Assembly (NCBI RefSeq): GCF_029945685.1
Contig: NZ_JAQSDA010000016.1
Location: 62,001 to 126,000 of the forward strand
Reading direction: 5' to 3'
Origin: Polaromonas sp.
Lineage (GTDB): Bacteria; Pseudomonadota; Gammaproteobacteria; Burkholderiales; Burkholderiaceae_C
Length of the DNA stretch: 64,000 nt
Shown here: positions 49,479-58,970 of the stretch, piece after piece
How positions within the stretch are numbered: position 1 is the first letter of the stretch
Layout of the letters: each line of letters starts with the position of its first letter
Notes under the pieces: generated by a model
Seen by the model: only the letters and a program-made list of their open reading frames with translations
What the model was told of the DNA's origin: nothing
The model's database searches: none
Program-made: the position numbers and the translations under genes

Positions 49479-50915
49479 CTATTTGCTTGAACTCATGTTG
49501 GCGAACTGCTGCGTCAGGTAATTAGAGGTGGAGGTCATGCGGGAAACCATCAAGTCGAGCTGGGTAAACTGCGCCCGGTAACGTGCCACGGTGGCCTGGA
49601 CCCGGGTTTCGGTGGCGGCGTACTGGTTGTCCAGGGATTTCAGGGTGGTCTTGACGCCCGTGGTGGCGGCATTGAGCATGCCGCTGGCACCGGTGAAGGT
49701 GTCGACCAGCGCCGACACCTGCTTGCCCACGCCCGCGCTGCCGCCGGCCCCCGCAAACAGCTCCGCGAAAGCACTCCGGTTGTCTGCAAAAGCGGTCTTC
49801 AGCTTGCCGGTGTCCAGAGTCAGCGTGCCGTCCTTCTGAAAACTCACACCGACTTTGGACAGGACCTTCAGTTCGCCGACCTGCGGCGTGTTGAGCGCGG
49901 CCCGAATCCTGGTCTGGATGGTGCGCAATGTCGAATCGCCAACCAGCGGTGCGCCGGTGTTTTTTTCCGTGTCGTATCGGCTCAGTTGGCCGGCCGTGGC
50001 CTGCAAGCTGTTGTAAGCAGTGACAAAACTGCTGACCGCGCTTTCCACCGAACCGGTATCACGGCTGACCGTCAGGGTGCTGGTACCCGTCTTGGCCAGC
50101 GTCATCGTGACACCCTGAACCGCTTCCGCCACCGTATTGGTTTTCGACGTCACGGCGATGCCGTTGACCTTGAGGGCTGCGTTGCGGGCCGCTGCGGTCT
50201 GCTGCAGGGCCTGCGACGCGGAGGGGTCATGGTTCAGCAGCCCCTGCAGGCTGGCGTCGCCCGTCACGGCAATACGCATGCTTGACGCCTCCCCCGTCTG
50301 ATTGGAGCTGAGGACCAGGCGGTAGGGCGATGCACCGCCATCGTTGACGATGCTGGCCGTCACCCCCATGGAGGCATTGCCGTTGATGGCGTCGCGCAGG
50401 CCTTCGAGCGAATTGTTGCTGTCGTCGATCACGATGGATTGCGCCGCGCGGCTGGCATCCGGCGAAAAACCTGCCCCGCTGTAGGTGCCGGTGACCGGAT
50501 CGAGCGTGCCGCCGGAGATGCTGCCGAAATCAAGCGCCACCGTGCCTTTGCCGATGACGGCCTTGGGGTCCATCACCCCGGCAGCAGCCAGCGATTGCGA
50601 CTGTGCCAGCTGGGTCACCTCAATCGAGTAGCTGCCGGCGACACCCGTCGCCGAAGCGGAGGCCGCCAGCACGTCGGTCGCACTGGAGGCGGCCTTGACA
50701 CCCTGGAACAGGTTGGCGTCCGCCAGTTTGCTGGCTGCCGACTGGAAGCTGCTGAGCGCGTTCTGCAACGTGCCGTACGCGGACAACTTCGCGGTGTAGC
50801 TGATCTGCTGCTTCTGAAGCATCACCAGCGGCTGGCTTTCGGCTTTGGTGAGACTGGTGAGCAGGCCGCTCAGATCGAGATTCGATCCGACACCCAAACT
50901 TGCAACTGAGGCCAT
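49479..50915 (-). CDS. fliD: Flagellar filament cap protein FliD (HAP2)
   Basis: FliD (478 aa) caps the filament and directs flagellin folding. The N-terminal D0 region has LGVGSNLDLSGLLTSLTKAE, the central domain is variable and Ala/Ser/Thr-rich, and the C-terminal coiled-coil is TRVQATVARYRAQFTQLDLM followed by YLTQQFANM. It is 13 bp upstream of fliS in the same unit. Confidence 0.96.
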   Translation of the reverse strand: MASVASLGVGSNLDLSGLLTSLTKAESQPLVMLQKQQISYTAKLSAYGTLQNALSSFQSAASKLADANLFQGVKAASSATDVLAASASATGVAGSYSIEVTQLAQSQSLAAAGVMDPKAVIGKGTVALDFGSISGGTLDPVTGTYSGAGFSPDASRAAQSIVIDDSNNSLEGLRDAINGNASMGVTASIVNDGGASPYRLVLSSNQTGEASSMRIAVTGDASLQGLLNHDPSASQALQQTAAARNAALKVNGIAVTSKTNTVAEAVQGVTMTLAKTGTSTLTVSRDTGSVESAVSSFVTAYNSLQATAGQLSRYDTEKNTGAPLVGDSTLRTIQTRIRAALNTPQVGELKVLSKVGVSFQKDGTLTLDTGKLKTAFADNRSAFAELFAGAGGSAGVGKQVSALVDTFTGASGMLNAATTGVKTTLKSLDNQYAATETRVQATVARYRAQFTQLDLMVSRMTSTSNYLTQQFANMSSSK

Positions 50916-50938
50916 GAAAACTCCTGAACTTTCCTGAA

Positions 50939-51298
50939 TTAAGCGGTCTGGTGAACCAGCAGGCCCTGCAGCCTGCCCAGCGCCCGGGAGATGCGCACCA
51001 CCTCTTCCGAAGGCATCTGCCGGATCAGCTCGCCGCTGTCCACGTCCACCACCTTGACGATCATGGTGTCGGCTTCCTTGTCGAATTCAAACTGCACGCC
51101 AATGGAGGCCATCCTCAGGGTCTGGTTGATCTCGGCCAGCGCGGCACGCTCCTGCGCCTGTCCGGGCGCCGACTTTTTGCCAACCGGGGCAGTTGCCGCT
51201 GGTTCGGCCGGCATGCCGGCATTTCTGCGGGGCCCCACGGAGGAAGGCATAGCTTCGCGCGACGAGGCGGTGGTCACGGCGTTGGCGGGAATCGTCAC
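50939..51298 (-). CDS. flaG: FlaG-family protein
   Basis: This 119-residue protein has the FlaG-type C-terminal domain: LRMASIGVQFEFDKEADTMI, then KVVDVDSGELIRQMPSEEVV. The N-terminal half is disordered. FlaG affects filament length. It lies between fliC and fliD, the usual place. Confidence 0.93.
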   Translation of the reverse strand: MTIPANAVTTASSREAMPSSVGPRRNAGMPAEPAATAPVGKKSAPGQAQERAALAEINQTLRMASIGVQFEFDKEADTMIVKVVDVDSGELIRQMPSEEVVRISRALGRLQGLLVHQTA

Positions 51299-51330
51299 AG
51301 CTTGCTCTCCTGAAAATTTCGCTAGGCACT

Positions 51331-51422
51331 CCCGCCTGATACCAGGCGGGACGGCTTAACGCAGGCGGTCGGACCGCCTGAATTGCACATAAAGCCAGCA
51401 GCGTGCGCCCGGGGACGCACGC
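51331..51422 (-). terminator. Three tandem hairpins after fliC
   Basis: Stems: GCGTGCG/CGCACGC (51401-51422, first after the fliC stop), CAGGCGGTC/GACCGCCTG (51362-51380) and CCCGCCTG/CAGGCGGG (51331-51350). No perfect T-run follows on the minus strand. Together they probably end most fliC transcripts and protect the 3' end. Confidence 0.6.
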
Positions 51423-51431
51423 TTTTGGCGA

Positions 51432-52766
51432 TTAACGCAGCAGGGACAACACGCCCTGGGTGGTCTGGTTGGCCTGGGCCAACACCGAGGTACCGGCCTG
51501 TTGCAGGATGTTCGCGCGCGTCATGTTGGACACTTCGGTTGCGTAGTCCGCGTCTTCGATGCGTGAACGCGAGGAAGACAGGTTGGTCACCGTGGTGCCG
51601 AGGTTGGAAATCACGGAGTCAAAACGGTTCTGCACAGCACCGAGGGAGCCGCGCAGATCGTCGACCTGCTTCAGCGCCGCATCAATCTTGGCCAGCGGAT
51701 TCGCGGTAGCTGCACCCGTGAATTCAGCCGTCTTGGTCTGGTCAGCGTCGGTGCTCAACTCAATCACCACGGCGCCAGCAGCGATGGCCGTGGTCGTTCC
51801 GCCACCATCAACCAGAGCTTCCGTATCAATTTCTGTGGTGGTGTAGTTTTTGCCCTGCACGGTGGTAAAGGCTGTGACCGCACCAGCAGCGTCAACACCC
51901 ACCTTCACGGGCGCAGCGGCCAAGGTCACAGCGCTGGCGGTGGCAATACCGTTTGCACCGTCAGCGAACTTGATGACGGCCGTGTTCAGGGTGACGGCGC
52001 CAGTGGCGCGATTCACGGACGCCGCGTAGTAGTCCTCGCCAGACTTGACGACAAACTTGCCCGTGCCAGCACCGGCGGCGGTCTGGACTTCATGCAAGGA
52101 CAGATCGGCAGCTGCAACCGTCGAGCCGGTGGACGTGCTCAGGGTTGTGGCAGCGGAAGACAGGCTGACGTTGGACGAAGCCGTACCTGCCGCGTTGTTA
52201 ACCGCGCTAATGGCGCCGCCGACGGGCAACTCATTGTTGGACACCGTCAGTGAGTTCAGCGCAAGACTGGTGGAGTCGATTTTCTTGAGGTTGATGTCGA
52301 TGCGTTCGCCATCGTTAGCGCCGACCTGGACCGACAGCTTGTTGTTGGCAGCCAGCACTTTCACGCCGTTGAAATCGGTTTGAGCAGAGGTGCGGTCAAT
52401 TTCTTCAAGACGCTGGGTAATTTCAGCCTGGATCGAGGCTTTGTCAGCTGCGGAGTTGGAGCCGTTGGCGGACTGGACAGCCAGCTCGCGGATACGCTGC
52501 AGGTTGGTATTGACCTCAGTCAGTGCGCCTTCCGTGGTTTGAGCCAGCGAGATGCCGTCATTGGCATTGCGCTGCGCCTGGGCCAGACCCTTGATGTTGG
52601 AGGTGAAGCGGTTGGCGATCGCTTGGCCGGCGGCGTCATCCTTGGCGCTGTTGATGCGCAGGCCGGAAGACAGGCGCTGGATCGCGGTGTTCAGCGATGA
52701 CTGCGACTTGTTGAGGTTGTTCTGCGTGAGCAGGGAAAGCGAATTGGTATTGATGACTTGGGCCAT
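51432..52766 (-). CDS. fliC: Flagellin FliC
   Basis: This 444-residue filament subunit has the conserved N-terminal D0/D1 (QVINTNSLSLLTQNNLNKSQ, then RLSSGLRINSAKDDAAGQAI), a variable Ala/Thr/Val-rich centre (residues about 170-340), and C-terminal D1/D0 (AVQNRFDSVISNLGTTVTNL, ANILQQAGTSVLAQANQ, ending LSLLR). It is preceded by a sigma-28-like promoter and followed by hairpins. It is the only flagellin in the window. Confidence 0.97.
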   Translation of the reverse strand: MAQVINTNSLSLLTQNNLNKSQSSLNTAIQRLSSGLRINSAKDDAAGQAIANRFTSNIKGLAQAQRNANDGISLAQTTEGALTEVNTNLQRIRELAVQSANGSNSAADKASIQAEITQRLEEIDRTSAQTDFNGVKVLAANNKLSVQVGANDGERIDINLKKIDSTSLALNSLTVSNNELPVGGAISAVNNAAGTASSNVSLSSAATTLSTSTGSTVAAADLSLHEVQTAAGAGTGKFVVKSGEDYYAASVNRATGAVTLNTAVIKFADGANGIATASAVTLAAAPVKVGVDAAGAVTAFTTVQGKNYTTTEIDTEALVDGGGTTTAIAAGAVVIELSTDADQTKTAEFTGAATANPLAKIDAALKQVDDLRGSLGAVQNRFDSVISNLGTTVTNLSSSRSRIEDADYATEVSNMTRANILQQAGTSVLAQANQTTQGVLSLLR

Positions 52767-52863
52767 GAGGGACTCCTGATTGACAAAGGTTGTGGACTCC
52801 GGCTAACTTGCCGTCACGTTGGCCTTGCTTGCCGAGACAGTCTGCAAGCCACCGTTATTCAAG

Positions 52864-52891
52864 TTAACGGCCAGACCCGGAAAAACCTTTA
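52864..52891 (-). promoter_or_regulatory. Sigma-28-like promoter of fliC
   Basis: On the minus strand TAAA (52891-52888), 16 bases, then GCCGTTAA (52871-52864), 7 of 8 matches to the FliA -10 GCCGATAA; the usual spacing is 15. The leader to the fliC start would be about 90 nt. Confidence 0.7.
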
Positions 52892-52935
52892 GCGCCAACG
52901 CCAAAAAAGACCCCCTTCGCCAGGCTGCCCCTCTG

Positions 52936-53253
52936 TCAGGCAGGCATGTTCATGATTTCCTGGTAGGCAGCGACCACCCGGTTACGCACCTGCAGGCCCA
53001 TCTGGAAGCCGATGCCGGCCTTTTGCATATCCACCATCACGTCGTTGAGCGCCACCCCGGGCTTGCCGAGTTCGAAGTCCTCGGCCTGTCTGGAGGCGGT
53101 TTGCTGGGCGTCACTGATGCGGTCCAGCGATTTGCGCAGTTCGCCTGCAAATCCGCCACCGGCCACCTCGCCGCTCACCGCCGAAGGATGACCCGAAGTC
53201 TGGGCAAGAACCCGCATTTGCTGCAGGACGGACTCAATAGAAGATATCGCCAT
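52936..53253 (-). CDS. fliE: Flagellar hook-basal body protein FliE
   Basis: FliE (105 aa) is the MS-ring/rod junction protein. The conserved C-terminal part reads LNDVMVDMQKAGIGFQMGLQ, then VRNRVVAAYQEIMNMPA. The ATG at 53253 gives family length; the frame is open further upstream without similarity. It is divergent from fliF. Confidence 0.95.
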   Translation of the reverse strand: MAISSIESVLQQMRVLAQTSGHPSAVSGEVAGGGFAGELRKSLDRISDAQQTASRQAEDFELGKPGVALNDVMVDMQKAGIGFQMGLQVRNRVVAAYQEIMNMPA

Positions 53254-53584
53254 GGTGTTTTCCTGGCGCCTGTGCGCCCATTGCTTGATGAACGGCTTGA
53301 AGCGTACCAGCGGGTCAGGCGGCGCATCCTGCCAAAAGACGGCAAAACCCCCGGCTATTCGGCTGATCGGGAAAGACACCGCGCTCTGACAATCATTCAC
53401 GAACACCGGATGCCCCAGCACCGGCCAGACGGCCCTTCGGCTTATGCCTCACTAATCAACCACTGTTGTATGTCACCTGTCGTTTCTGCCCTGTCGCCGA
53501 TCTGCAGCCTCCGCAGGCATCCGGACTGCCGGACATCCACTGGCTCGGACCACCTCCGTGCCGCGGCGATAGGCGGATGAACGC
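53254..53584. promoter_or_regulatory. fliE/fliF divergent control region
   Basis: This is a 331-bp gene-free region between divergent fliE and fliF. It must carry both promoters and probably an FlhDC-binding site. I cannot identify a convincing FlhDC box or -10/-35 pair by eye. A short inverted repeat surrounds GGCATCCGGACTGCCGGACAT near 53516-53536. Confidence 0.45.
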
Positions 53585-55285
53585 ATGAGTTCTGCTGCCA
53601 TGGGCACTGACGCAGCCCTGCCCAAAGTCCTGCCGTGGCTGGAGCAGCTGCGGGCCAATCCCCGCCTGCCGCTGATGATCGGCGCCTCTGCCGCGGTGGC
53701 GGCGGTCGCAGCCCTGTGGCTGTGGAGCCGCGCCCCGGACTACGGCGTGCTGTACAGCAACCTGTCGGATCGCGACGGTGGAGCCATCATCGCGTCGCTG
53801 CAGCAAATGAACATTCCCTACAAGTTCGCCGAAGGCGGCGGGGCATTGCTGGTTGCGGCCAACAAGGTTCCCGAAGCCCGCCTGCGGCTGGCCTCCCAGG
53901 GTCTGCCCAAAGGCGGTACGGTGGGTTTCGAGCTGATGGACAGCCAGAAGTTCGGCACCAGCCAGTTTGCCGAGCAGGTCAATTACCAGCGCGCACTCGA
54001 AGGCGAACTCGCGCGGTCGATCAATTCGATTTCCGCCGTGGAATCGGCACGCGTTCATCTGGCGTTGCCAAAACCATCGCTCTTCGTGCGCGACCAGAAA
54101 AAGCCGAGTGCTTCCGTGGTCCTGACCCTGCATCGCGGACGGACCATCGACGAGGGCCAGATCAGCGCCATTGTTCATCTGATCTCCAGCAGCGTACCGG
54201 AGCTGTCGGCCAAAAGCATCACCGTGGTGGACCAGGCGGGCAACCTGCTGTCTGCGGCGAACGCCGGCACACGCGGCCTCGATGTCAGCCAGCTCAAATA
54301 TGCGCAGGAGATCGAACAGGGCTACATCCGCCGTATCGAAACCATCCTGCAGCCCATCGTCGGCAGCGGCAATGTCCACGCGCAGGTCGCGGCGGACATC
54401 GATTTCTCCATCGTCGAGAACACCGACGAGAAGTACCGCCCCAACCAGGAACCCGGCAGCGCTGCGGTCCGGAGCCAGCAGTCCAGCGAATCCGGCCAGC
54501 AAGGCGGCAATCCGGTAGGCGGCGTTCCGGGCGCCCTGAGCAACCAGCCGCCGCCCGACCCGGTCGCCCCCATCGTCAATCCGGCACAGGCGGGCAAGCC
54601 CGGTGCCCCGGCGGCAGGGCAACTCAAGATGAGCACGGAGCTGAGTGCAGGCGGCACGCTGGCGCGCAGCAGCGCAGCGAGCAGCAATACACGCAAGGAC
54701 GTGACCACCAACTATGAGGTGGACCGCTCGATCCGCCATGTGCAGCAAGGGGCGGGTGGCATCAAGCGCCTGTCGGTGGCCGTGGTGGTCAATTACCGCG
54801 GCGCCACGGGCGCCCAGGGCAAGCGCGCCGCGCAGGCGCTGCCAGCCGCCGAGCTGGAGCAGATCAAAAACCTGGCCAGGCAGGCCATGGGTTTCAGCGC
54901 CGAACGCGGTGACTCGCTCAATGTGGTCAACAGCCCGTTTGCCTCGGATGCCAGCGACGCGCCGGAACTGCCCGCCTGGCGCCAGCCCGACAACATCGAA
55001 ATGGCCAAAGCCGGCGGCAAATACCTGTTGCTGGGAATACTGGCCCTGTACCTGTGGTTTGCAGTGCTGCGGCCGCTGCTGCGCAAGCATCTGCATCCGG
55101 TGCCCGCCCAGGCAACAGCGCCGGGCCAGGAAGAGACTCCCTCCGCAGACACAGTGGCGCAATCGCAGGAACGGCAAGCCGAGCGCCATCTGGAGAACAT
55201 CCGGTATGCGCAGGAAACAGCCGCCAAGGAGCCCCGGGCTGTCGCCATGCTGATCAAACACTGGATGGACGAAAAAAATGTTTGA
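53585..55285 (+). CDS. fliF: Flagellar MS-ring protein FliF
   Basis: FliF (566 aa) is an inner-membrane ring protein. The first transmembrane helix is at residues about 32-50 (AAVAAVAALWLWS), the YscJ-like periplasmic ring domains carry VLYSNLSDRDGGAIIASLQQ and DQKKPSASVVLTL, the second helix is at about 478-496 (YLLLGILALYLWFAVL), and the C-terminal cytosolic tail binds FliG. It is the first gene of the plus-strand export/switch operon and overlaps fliG by 8 bp. Confidence 0.97.
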   Translation: MSSAAMGTDAALPKVLPWLEQLRANPRLPLMIGASAAVAAVAALWLWSRAPDYGVLYSNLSDRDGGAIIASLQQMNIPYKFAEGGGALLVAANKVPEARLRLASQGLPKGGTVGFELMDSQKFGTSQFAEQVNYQRALEGELARSINSISAVESARVHLALPKPSLFVRDQKKPSASVVLTLHRGRTIDEGQISAIVHLISSSVPELSAKSITVVDQAGNLLSAANAGTRGLDVSQLKYAQEIEQGYIRRIETILQPIVGSGNVHAQVAADIDFSIVENTDEKYRPNQEPGSAAVRSQQSSESGQQGGNPVGGVPGALSNQPPPDPVAPIVNPAQAGKPGAPAAGQLKMSTELSAGGTLARSSAASSNTRKDVTTNYEVDRSIRHVQQGAGGIKRLSVAVVVNYRGATGAQGKRAAQALPAAELEQIKNLARQAMGFSAERGDSLNVVNSPFASDASDAPELPAWRQPDNIEMAKAGGKYLLLGILALYLWFAVLRPLLRKHLHPVPAQATAPGQEETPSADTVAQSQERQAERHLENIRYAQETAAKEPRAVAMLIKHWMDEKNV

Positions 55286-56273
55286 CGAAGGAACACGTAA
55301 AAGCGCCATCCTACTGATGACGCTCGGCGAGGAGGCTGCCGGCAAGGTGCTGCAGCAGATGTCCCCCAGCGAAGTCCAGGCGCTCGGCGAGGCCATGGCC
55401 ACCCTGGCGCATGTCAAACGTACCGAGGTCAATGACGTTCTGGAAGAGTTCCGCCTCGAGACCGAACAGTACTCGGCACTCCATCTGGATTCGGGCAGCT
55501 ATCTGCGCGCCGTGTTGAACAAGGCCATGGGCAATGACCGTGCCGCAGATCTGCTGGAGGGCATCCTGCAGTCGAATGAATCGGTCAGCGGCATCGAGCG
55601 GCTGAACCAGCTGGAGGCCACCGAAGTAGTCGAGCTGATTCGCGACGAACATCCGCAGATCATCGCCACGCTGTTGGTCCACATGGAACGCAACAAGGCT
55701 GCGGACGTCCTGGAACTCCTCCCCGAGCGCGCGCGCCACGATGCGGTCCTGCGCGTGGCCACCTTCGGCGGCGTTCAGCCTGCAGCACTCAAGGAACTGA
55801 CCGAGGTGCTGACCGACATGCTGGGCGGCGACGGCGGCAAACGCAGCCGTCTCGGCGGCATCCGCGCCGCTGCCGAAATTGTCAACATGATGAGCAGCGC
55901 GCAGGAAGAAAGCGTGATCAAGCATGTTCGCGAGCATGACGAAGCGCTGGCGCAAAAAATGATCGACGAGATGTTCCTCTTCGAAAACCTGCTGGAACTC
56001 GAAGACCGCAGCGTCCAGCTCCTGCTCAAGGAAGTGGAGTCGGAGTCGCTGATCATTGCGCTCAAGGGCGCGCCACAGGAACTGCGCGACAAGTTCCTCA
56101 AGAACATGTCGCAACGCGCTGCCGAAATGCTGCGCGAGGACATCGAGATGCGCGGTCCGGTACGGGTATCGCAGGTCGAAACCGAGCAAAAAGGCATTCT
56201 GCTGATCGTGCGCCGCCTGGCCGATGCCGGGGAAATCGTGCTTGGCGGACAGGGAAGCGACTCTTATGTATGA
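55278..56273 (+). CDS. fliG: Flagellar switch protein FliG
   Basis: FliG (331 aa) comprises the N-domain binding FliF, the middle domain with the EHPQ motif (IRDEHPQIIATLL) and the C-domain with charged torque-generating residues (RSVQLLLKEVESESLIIALK). It overlaps fliF and fliH by 8 bp each. Confidence 0.97.
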   Translation: MFDEGTRKSAILLMTLGEEAAGKVLQQMSPSEVQALGEAMATLAHVKRTEVNDVLEEFRLETEQYSALHLDSGSYLRAVLNKAMGNDRAADLLEGILQSNESVSGIERLNQLEATEVVELIRDEHPQIIATLLVHMERNKAADVLELLPERARHDAVLRVATFGGVQPAALKELTEVLTDMLGGDGGKRSRLGGIRAAAEIVNMMSSAQEESVIKHVREHDEALAQKMIDEMFLFENLLELEDRSVQLLLKEVESESLIIALKGAPQELRDKFLKNMSQRAAEMLREDIEMRGPVRVSQVETEQKGILLIVRRLADAGEIVLGGQGSDSYV

Positions 56274-57039
56274 CAAGGCCCCGCTCGCGCAGCGTTCCGG
56301 TACCGACCGGTTTGCCTCCGGCTTCGCCGCGCCTGCCGTGCGTCGGCCCGGCGCAGCGAAGGAGCAGATGACCGCCTGGGAACGCTGGGAAATGACCTCC
56401 CTTGCGCAGGACATGGCGCCCGTTTCCGCTGAACCCGGGGCGCCTGTCATCGTCGAGCCGCTCAAGCCGGAGCTGCTGATCGATGAAACCGAACTGGCCC
56501 GTCTGCGGCTTCAGGCGCGGCAGGCCGGGGCGGAAGAAGGGCGCCAACAGGGTTACGTGCAGGGACAGGCCGAGGGCCATACCGCCGCGATGGCGGCCGT
56601 CCATGAACAAGCCGACCACCTGCGGGCATTGACCCAGGCGCTTCCCGCCGCCTTGCGCCTTGCCGAGCGCGAGGTCGCCGGACAGTTGCTGGCGCTGGCG
56701 ATGGACATTGCGCGTCAGGTGCTGGGCCAGACGCTGGCTCTGGATCCACAGGCCATTTTGCCGACGGTCCGCGAGTTGCTTCAAGCGGAGCCCGCCCTGA
56801 CCGGTTCGCCCCAGCTGGTCCTGCACCCGGATGATGCGGCGCTGGTGCAGGAACACCTCGCTGACGACCTGCAGGCTGCGGGATGGCGAATCCGTGCCGA
56901 CGCGGATACCCAGCGCGGCGGCTGCCGCGTTCTGGCAGCCAGCGGCGAGCGGGACGCCACACTGCAAAGCCGCTGGGACCGCGTCACCGCGGCGCTGGGA
57001 CCCCACATGACCGCCACCGCCGCGTTGATTCATGGTTGA
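56266..57039 (+). CDS. fliH: Flagellar export ATPase regulator FliH
   Basis: FliH has 257 aa. The ATG at 56266 ([12 protein letters not shown]) overlaps the fliG stop by 8 bp and is preferred to an upstream in-frame start. The middle has Gly/Gln-rich GxxxG-like segments ([18 protein letters not shown]) and the C-terminal domain binds FliI. It overlaps fliI by 8 bp. Confidence 0.94.
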   Translation: MYDKAPLAQRSGTDRFASGFAAPAVRRPGAAKEQMTAWERWEMTSLAQDMAPVSAEPGAPVIVEPLKPELLIDETELARLRLQARQAGAEEGRQQGYVQGQAEGHTAAMAAVHEQADHLRALTQALPAALRLAEREVAGQLLALAMDIARQVLGQTLALDPQAILPTVRELLQAEPALTGSPQLVLHPDDAALVQEHLADDLQAAGWRIRADADTQRGGCRVLAASGERDATLQSRWDRVTAALGPHMTATAALIHG

Positions 57040-58447
57040 CACCCCCGACGCCACCACCAAGCCACCGCTGGAGGCCTGGCAAACCCTCCTGGAAGACGCC
57101 CGGTCTTCCGTGGCGCTCAGTGTTCCGGTGCGCACCTATGGCCGGCTGACACGCGCCGTGGGACTGGTCCTCGAAGCGGTCGGGCTGCGACTGCCGGTCG
57201 GCAGCGATTGCCTGATTGAATTGCCTCCCGGCTACCCCCAAAAACACGCCGAGGCTGAAGTGGTCGGCTTCGCTGGCGACCGCATTTTCCTGATGCCCCA
57301 AAGCGAGGTGGACGGCCTCCTGCCGGGAGCCCGGGTTTACGCGCTGGAATCGCCCGGAGGCCATGCCAGTGGCACCGGGCCACGAACCAAACGCCTGCCG
57401 GTGGGCGACGGCATGCTGGGCCGTGTGGTCGATGCGGCCGGACGGCCACTCGACGGGCTGGGTCCGCTCGATTTTTCGCGAGAAGTGCCGCTGGCGGCCG
57501 CCCCCATCAACCCGCTGACCCGCGCGCCGATTGACAGCGTGCTCGATGTCGGAGTGCGCGCCATCAACGGCCTGCTGACCGTCGGCCGCGGCCAGCGCAT
57601 GGGCCTGTTCGCAGGCTCCGGCGTCGGCAAGAGTGTGCTGCTGGGCATGATGGCACGTTACACCAGCGCCGACGTGATTGTGGTTGGCCTGATTGGCGAA
57701 CGCGGCCGCGAAGTCAAGGACTTCATTGAAAACACGCTGGGCAAGGAAGGCATGGCCCGCGCCGTGCTGGTGGCGGCACCGGCCGATACCTCGCCCCTGT
57801 TTCGCCTGCAGGGTGCCGCCTACGCGACCTGCCTGGCGGAGTATTTTCGAGACCAGGGGAAAAATGTCCTGCTGATCATGGACTCGCTGACCCGCTACGC
57901 GATGGCCCAGCGGGAGATCGCGCTGGCCGTCGGCGAACCGCCGGCCACCAAAGGGTACCCGCCCTCAGTGTTTGCCAAGCTGCCCGCCCTGGTGGAACGC
58001 GCGGGCAATGGTGCTCGCGATGCCGAGGGTCGGGGCGGCTCCATCACCGCGTTCTACACGGTACTGACAGAAGGCGACGACCAGCAGGACCCGATTGCGG
58101 ACTCGGCGCGCGCCATCCTTGACGGCCACGTGGTGCTGTCGCGCAGCCTCGCCGAATCCGGCCACTACCCGGCGATCGACATCGAAGCGTCCATCAGCCG
58201 CGCCATGACCGCGCTGATCGAGCCCGCGCAATTCCAGGTCATTCGCGGTTTCAAGCAAGCCCTGTCGCGTTATCAGCGCAATCGCGATCTGATCAGCGTG
58301 GGAGCCTATGCGCCCGGTCACGACACCCAGCTGGACCAGGCCATTGCCCTGTACCCAAAAATTGAGGCTTTCCTGCAGCAAACGATGGAAGAACGCGTCG
58401 ACTACGCGGCCGCCACCGCGCAGCTCAACAGCCTGTTCCAGTCCTGA
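57032..58447 (+). CDS. fliI: Flagellar export ATPase FliI
   Basis: FliI (471 aa) energises export-substrate unfolding. Walker A is [14 protein letters not shown], Walker B is [15 protein letters not shown], and the arginine-finger region follows EASISRAMT. It resembles the F1 beta subunit. It overlaps fliH by 8 bp. Confidence 0.97.
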   Translation: MVDTPDATTKPPLEAWQTLLEDARSSVALSVPVRTYGRLTRAVGLVLEAVGLRLPVGSDCLIELPPGYPQKHAEAEVVGFAGDRIFLMPQSEVDGLLPGARVYALESPGGHASGTGPRTKRLPVGDGMLGRVVDAAGRPLDGLGPLDFSREVPLAAAPINPLTRAPIDSVLDVGVRAINGLLTVGRGQRMGLFAGSGVGKSVLLGMMARYTSADVIVVGLIGERGREVKDFIENTLGKEGMARAVLVAAPADTSPLFRLQGAAYATCLAEYFRDQGKNVLLIMDSLTRYAMAQREIALAVGEPPATKGYPPSVFAKLPALVERAGNGARDAEGRGGSITAFYTVLTEGDDQQDPIADSARAILDGHVVLSRSLAESGHYPAIDIEASISRAMTALIEPAQFQVIRGFKQALSRYQRNRDLISVGAYAPGHDTQLDQAIALYPKIEAFLQQTMEERVDYAAATAQLNSLFQS

Positions 58448-58497
58448 CCCCGCTGACGCAATCACTGTAGCCCCTCGAACCACCAGGAGAAAACGCC

Positions 58498-58953
58498 GTG
58501 CCCAACAAGCTCCCTCTCGCGACACTGATCGAACTGGCGCAAAACAAGACCGACGAGGCAACCCGGCGGCTGGGCCAGCTGCAGAACGCCCACACCAGCG
58601 CAGCCGGAAAACTGGAAATGTTGCTGCAGTACCGGCAGGAATACCTGGTCCAGCTGCAGCAGCAGATGCAGGCAGGCTTGTCGTCGTCCCATGTGCGCAA
58701 TTTCCAGAACTTCATCAGCACGCTGGACGGCGCCATCGAGCAGCAGCGCGCCCTGACCGTCCAGGCCGACACGCGGCTGGCGCACGGACGCGGGGACTGG
58801 CAAAACAACAAGCGCCGCCTCAACTCCTTCGACACGCTGGCCAACCGGGTTCGCCAGCAGGAAATGGTCAGGCTCGGCAAGAAAGAGCAGCGCGACAGTG
58901 ACGAACGCACTTCCCGGCAGTTCTACCTGCGCGCAGGCACCGTGGCCGACTGA
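58498..58953 (+). CDS. fliJ: Flagellar export chaperone FliJ
   Basis: FliJ (151 aa) is a two-helix coiled-coil resembling the ATPase gamma stalk: LIELAQNKTDEATRRLGQLQ and ALTVQADTRLAHGRGDWQNN. The start is a GTG at 58498, with AGGAG 8 nt upstream. Its spacing after fliI is 50 bp. Confidence 0.93.
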   Translation: MPNKLPLATLIELAQNKTDEATRRLGQLQNAHTSAAGKLEMLLQYRQEYLVQLQQQMQAGLSSSHVRNFQNFISTLDGAIEQQRALTVQADTRLAHGRGDWQNNKRRLNSFDTLANRVRQQEMVRLGKKEQRDSDERTSRQFYLRAGTVAD

Positions 58954-58970
58954 ATTCACCCGAGAAAAAC

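Noticed and set aside
53456..55432. 658-codon minus-strand frame opposite fliF
   Set aside because: It is a shadow of fliF and the start of fliG, with no recognisable motif.
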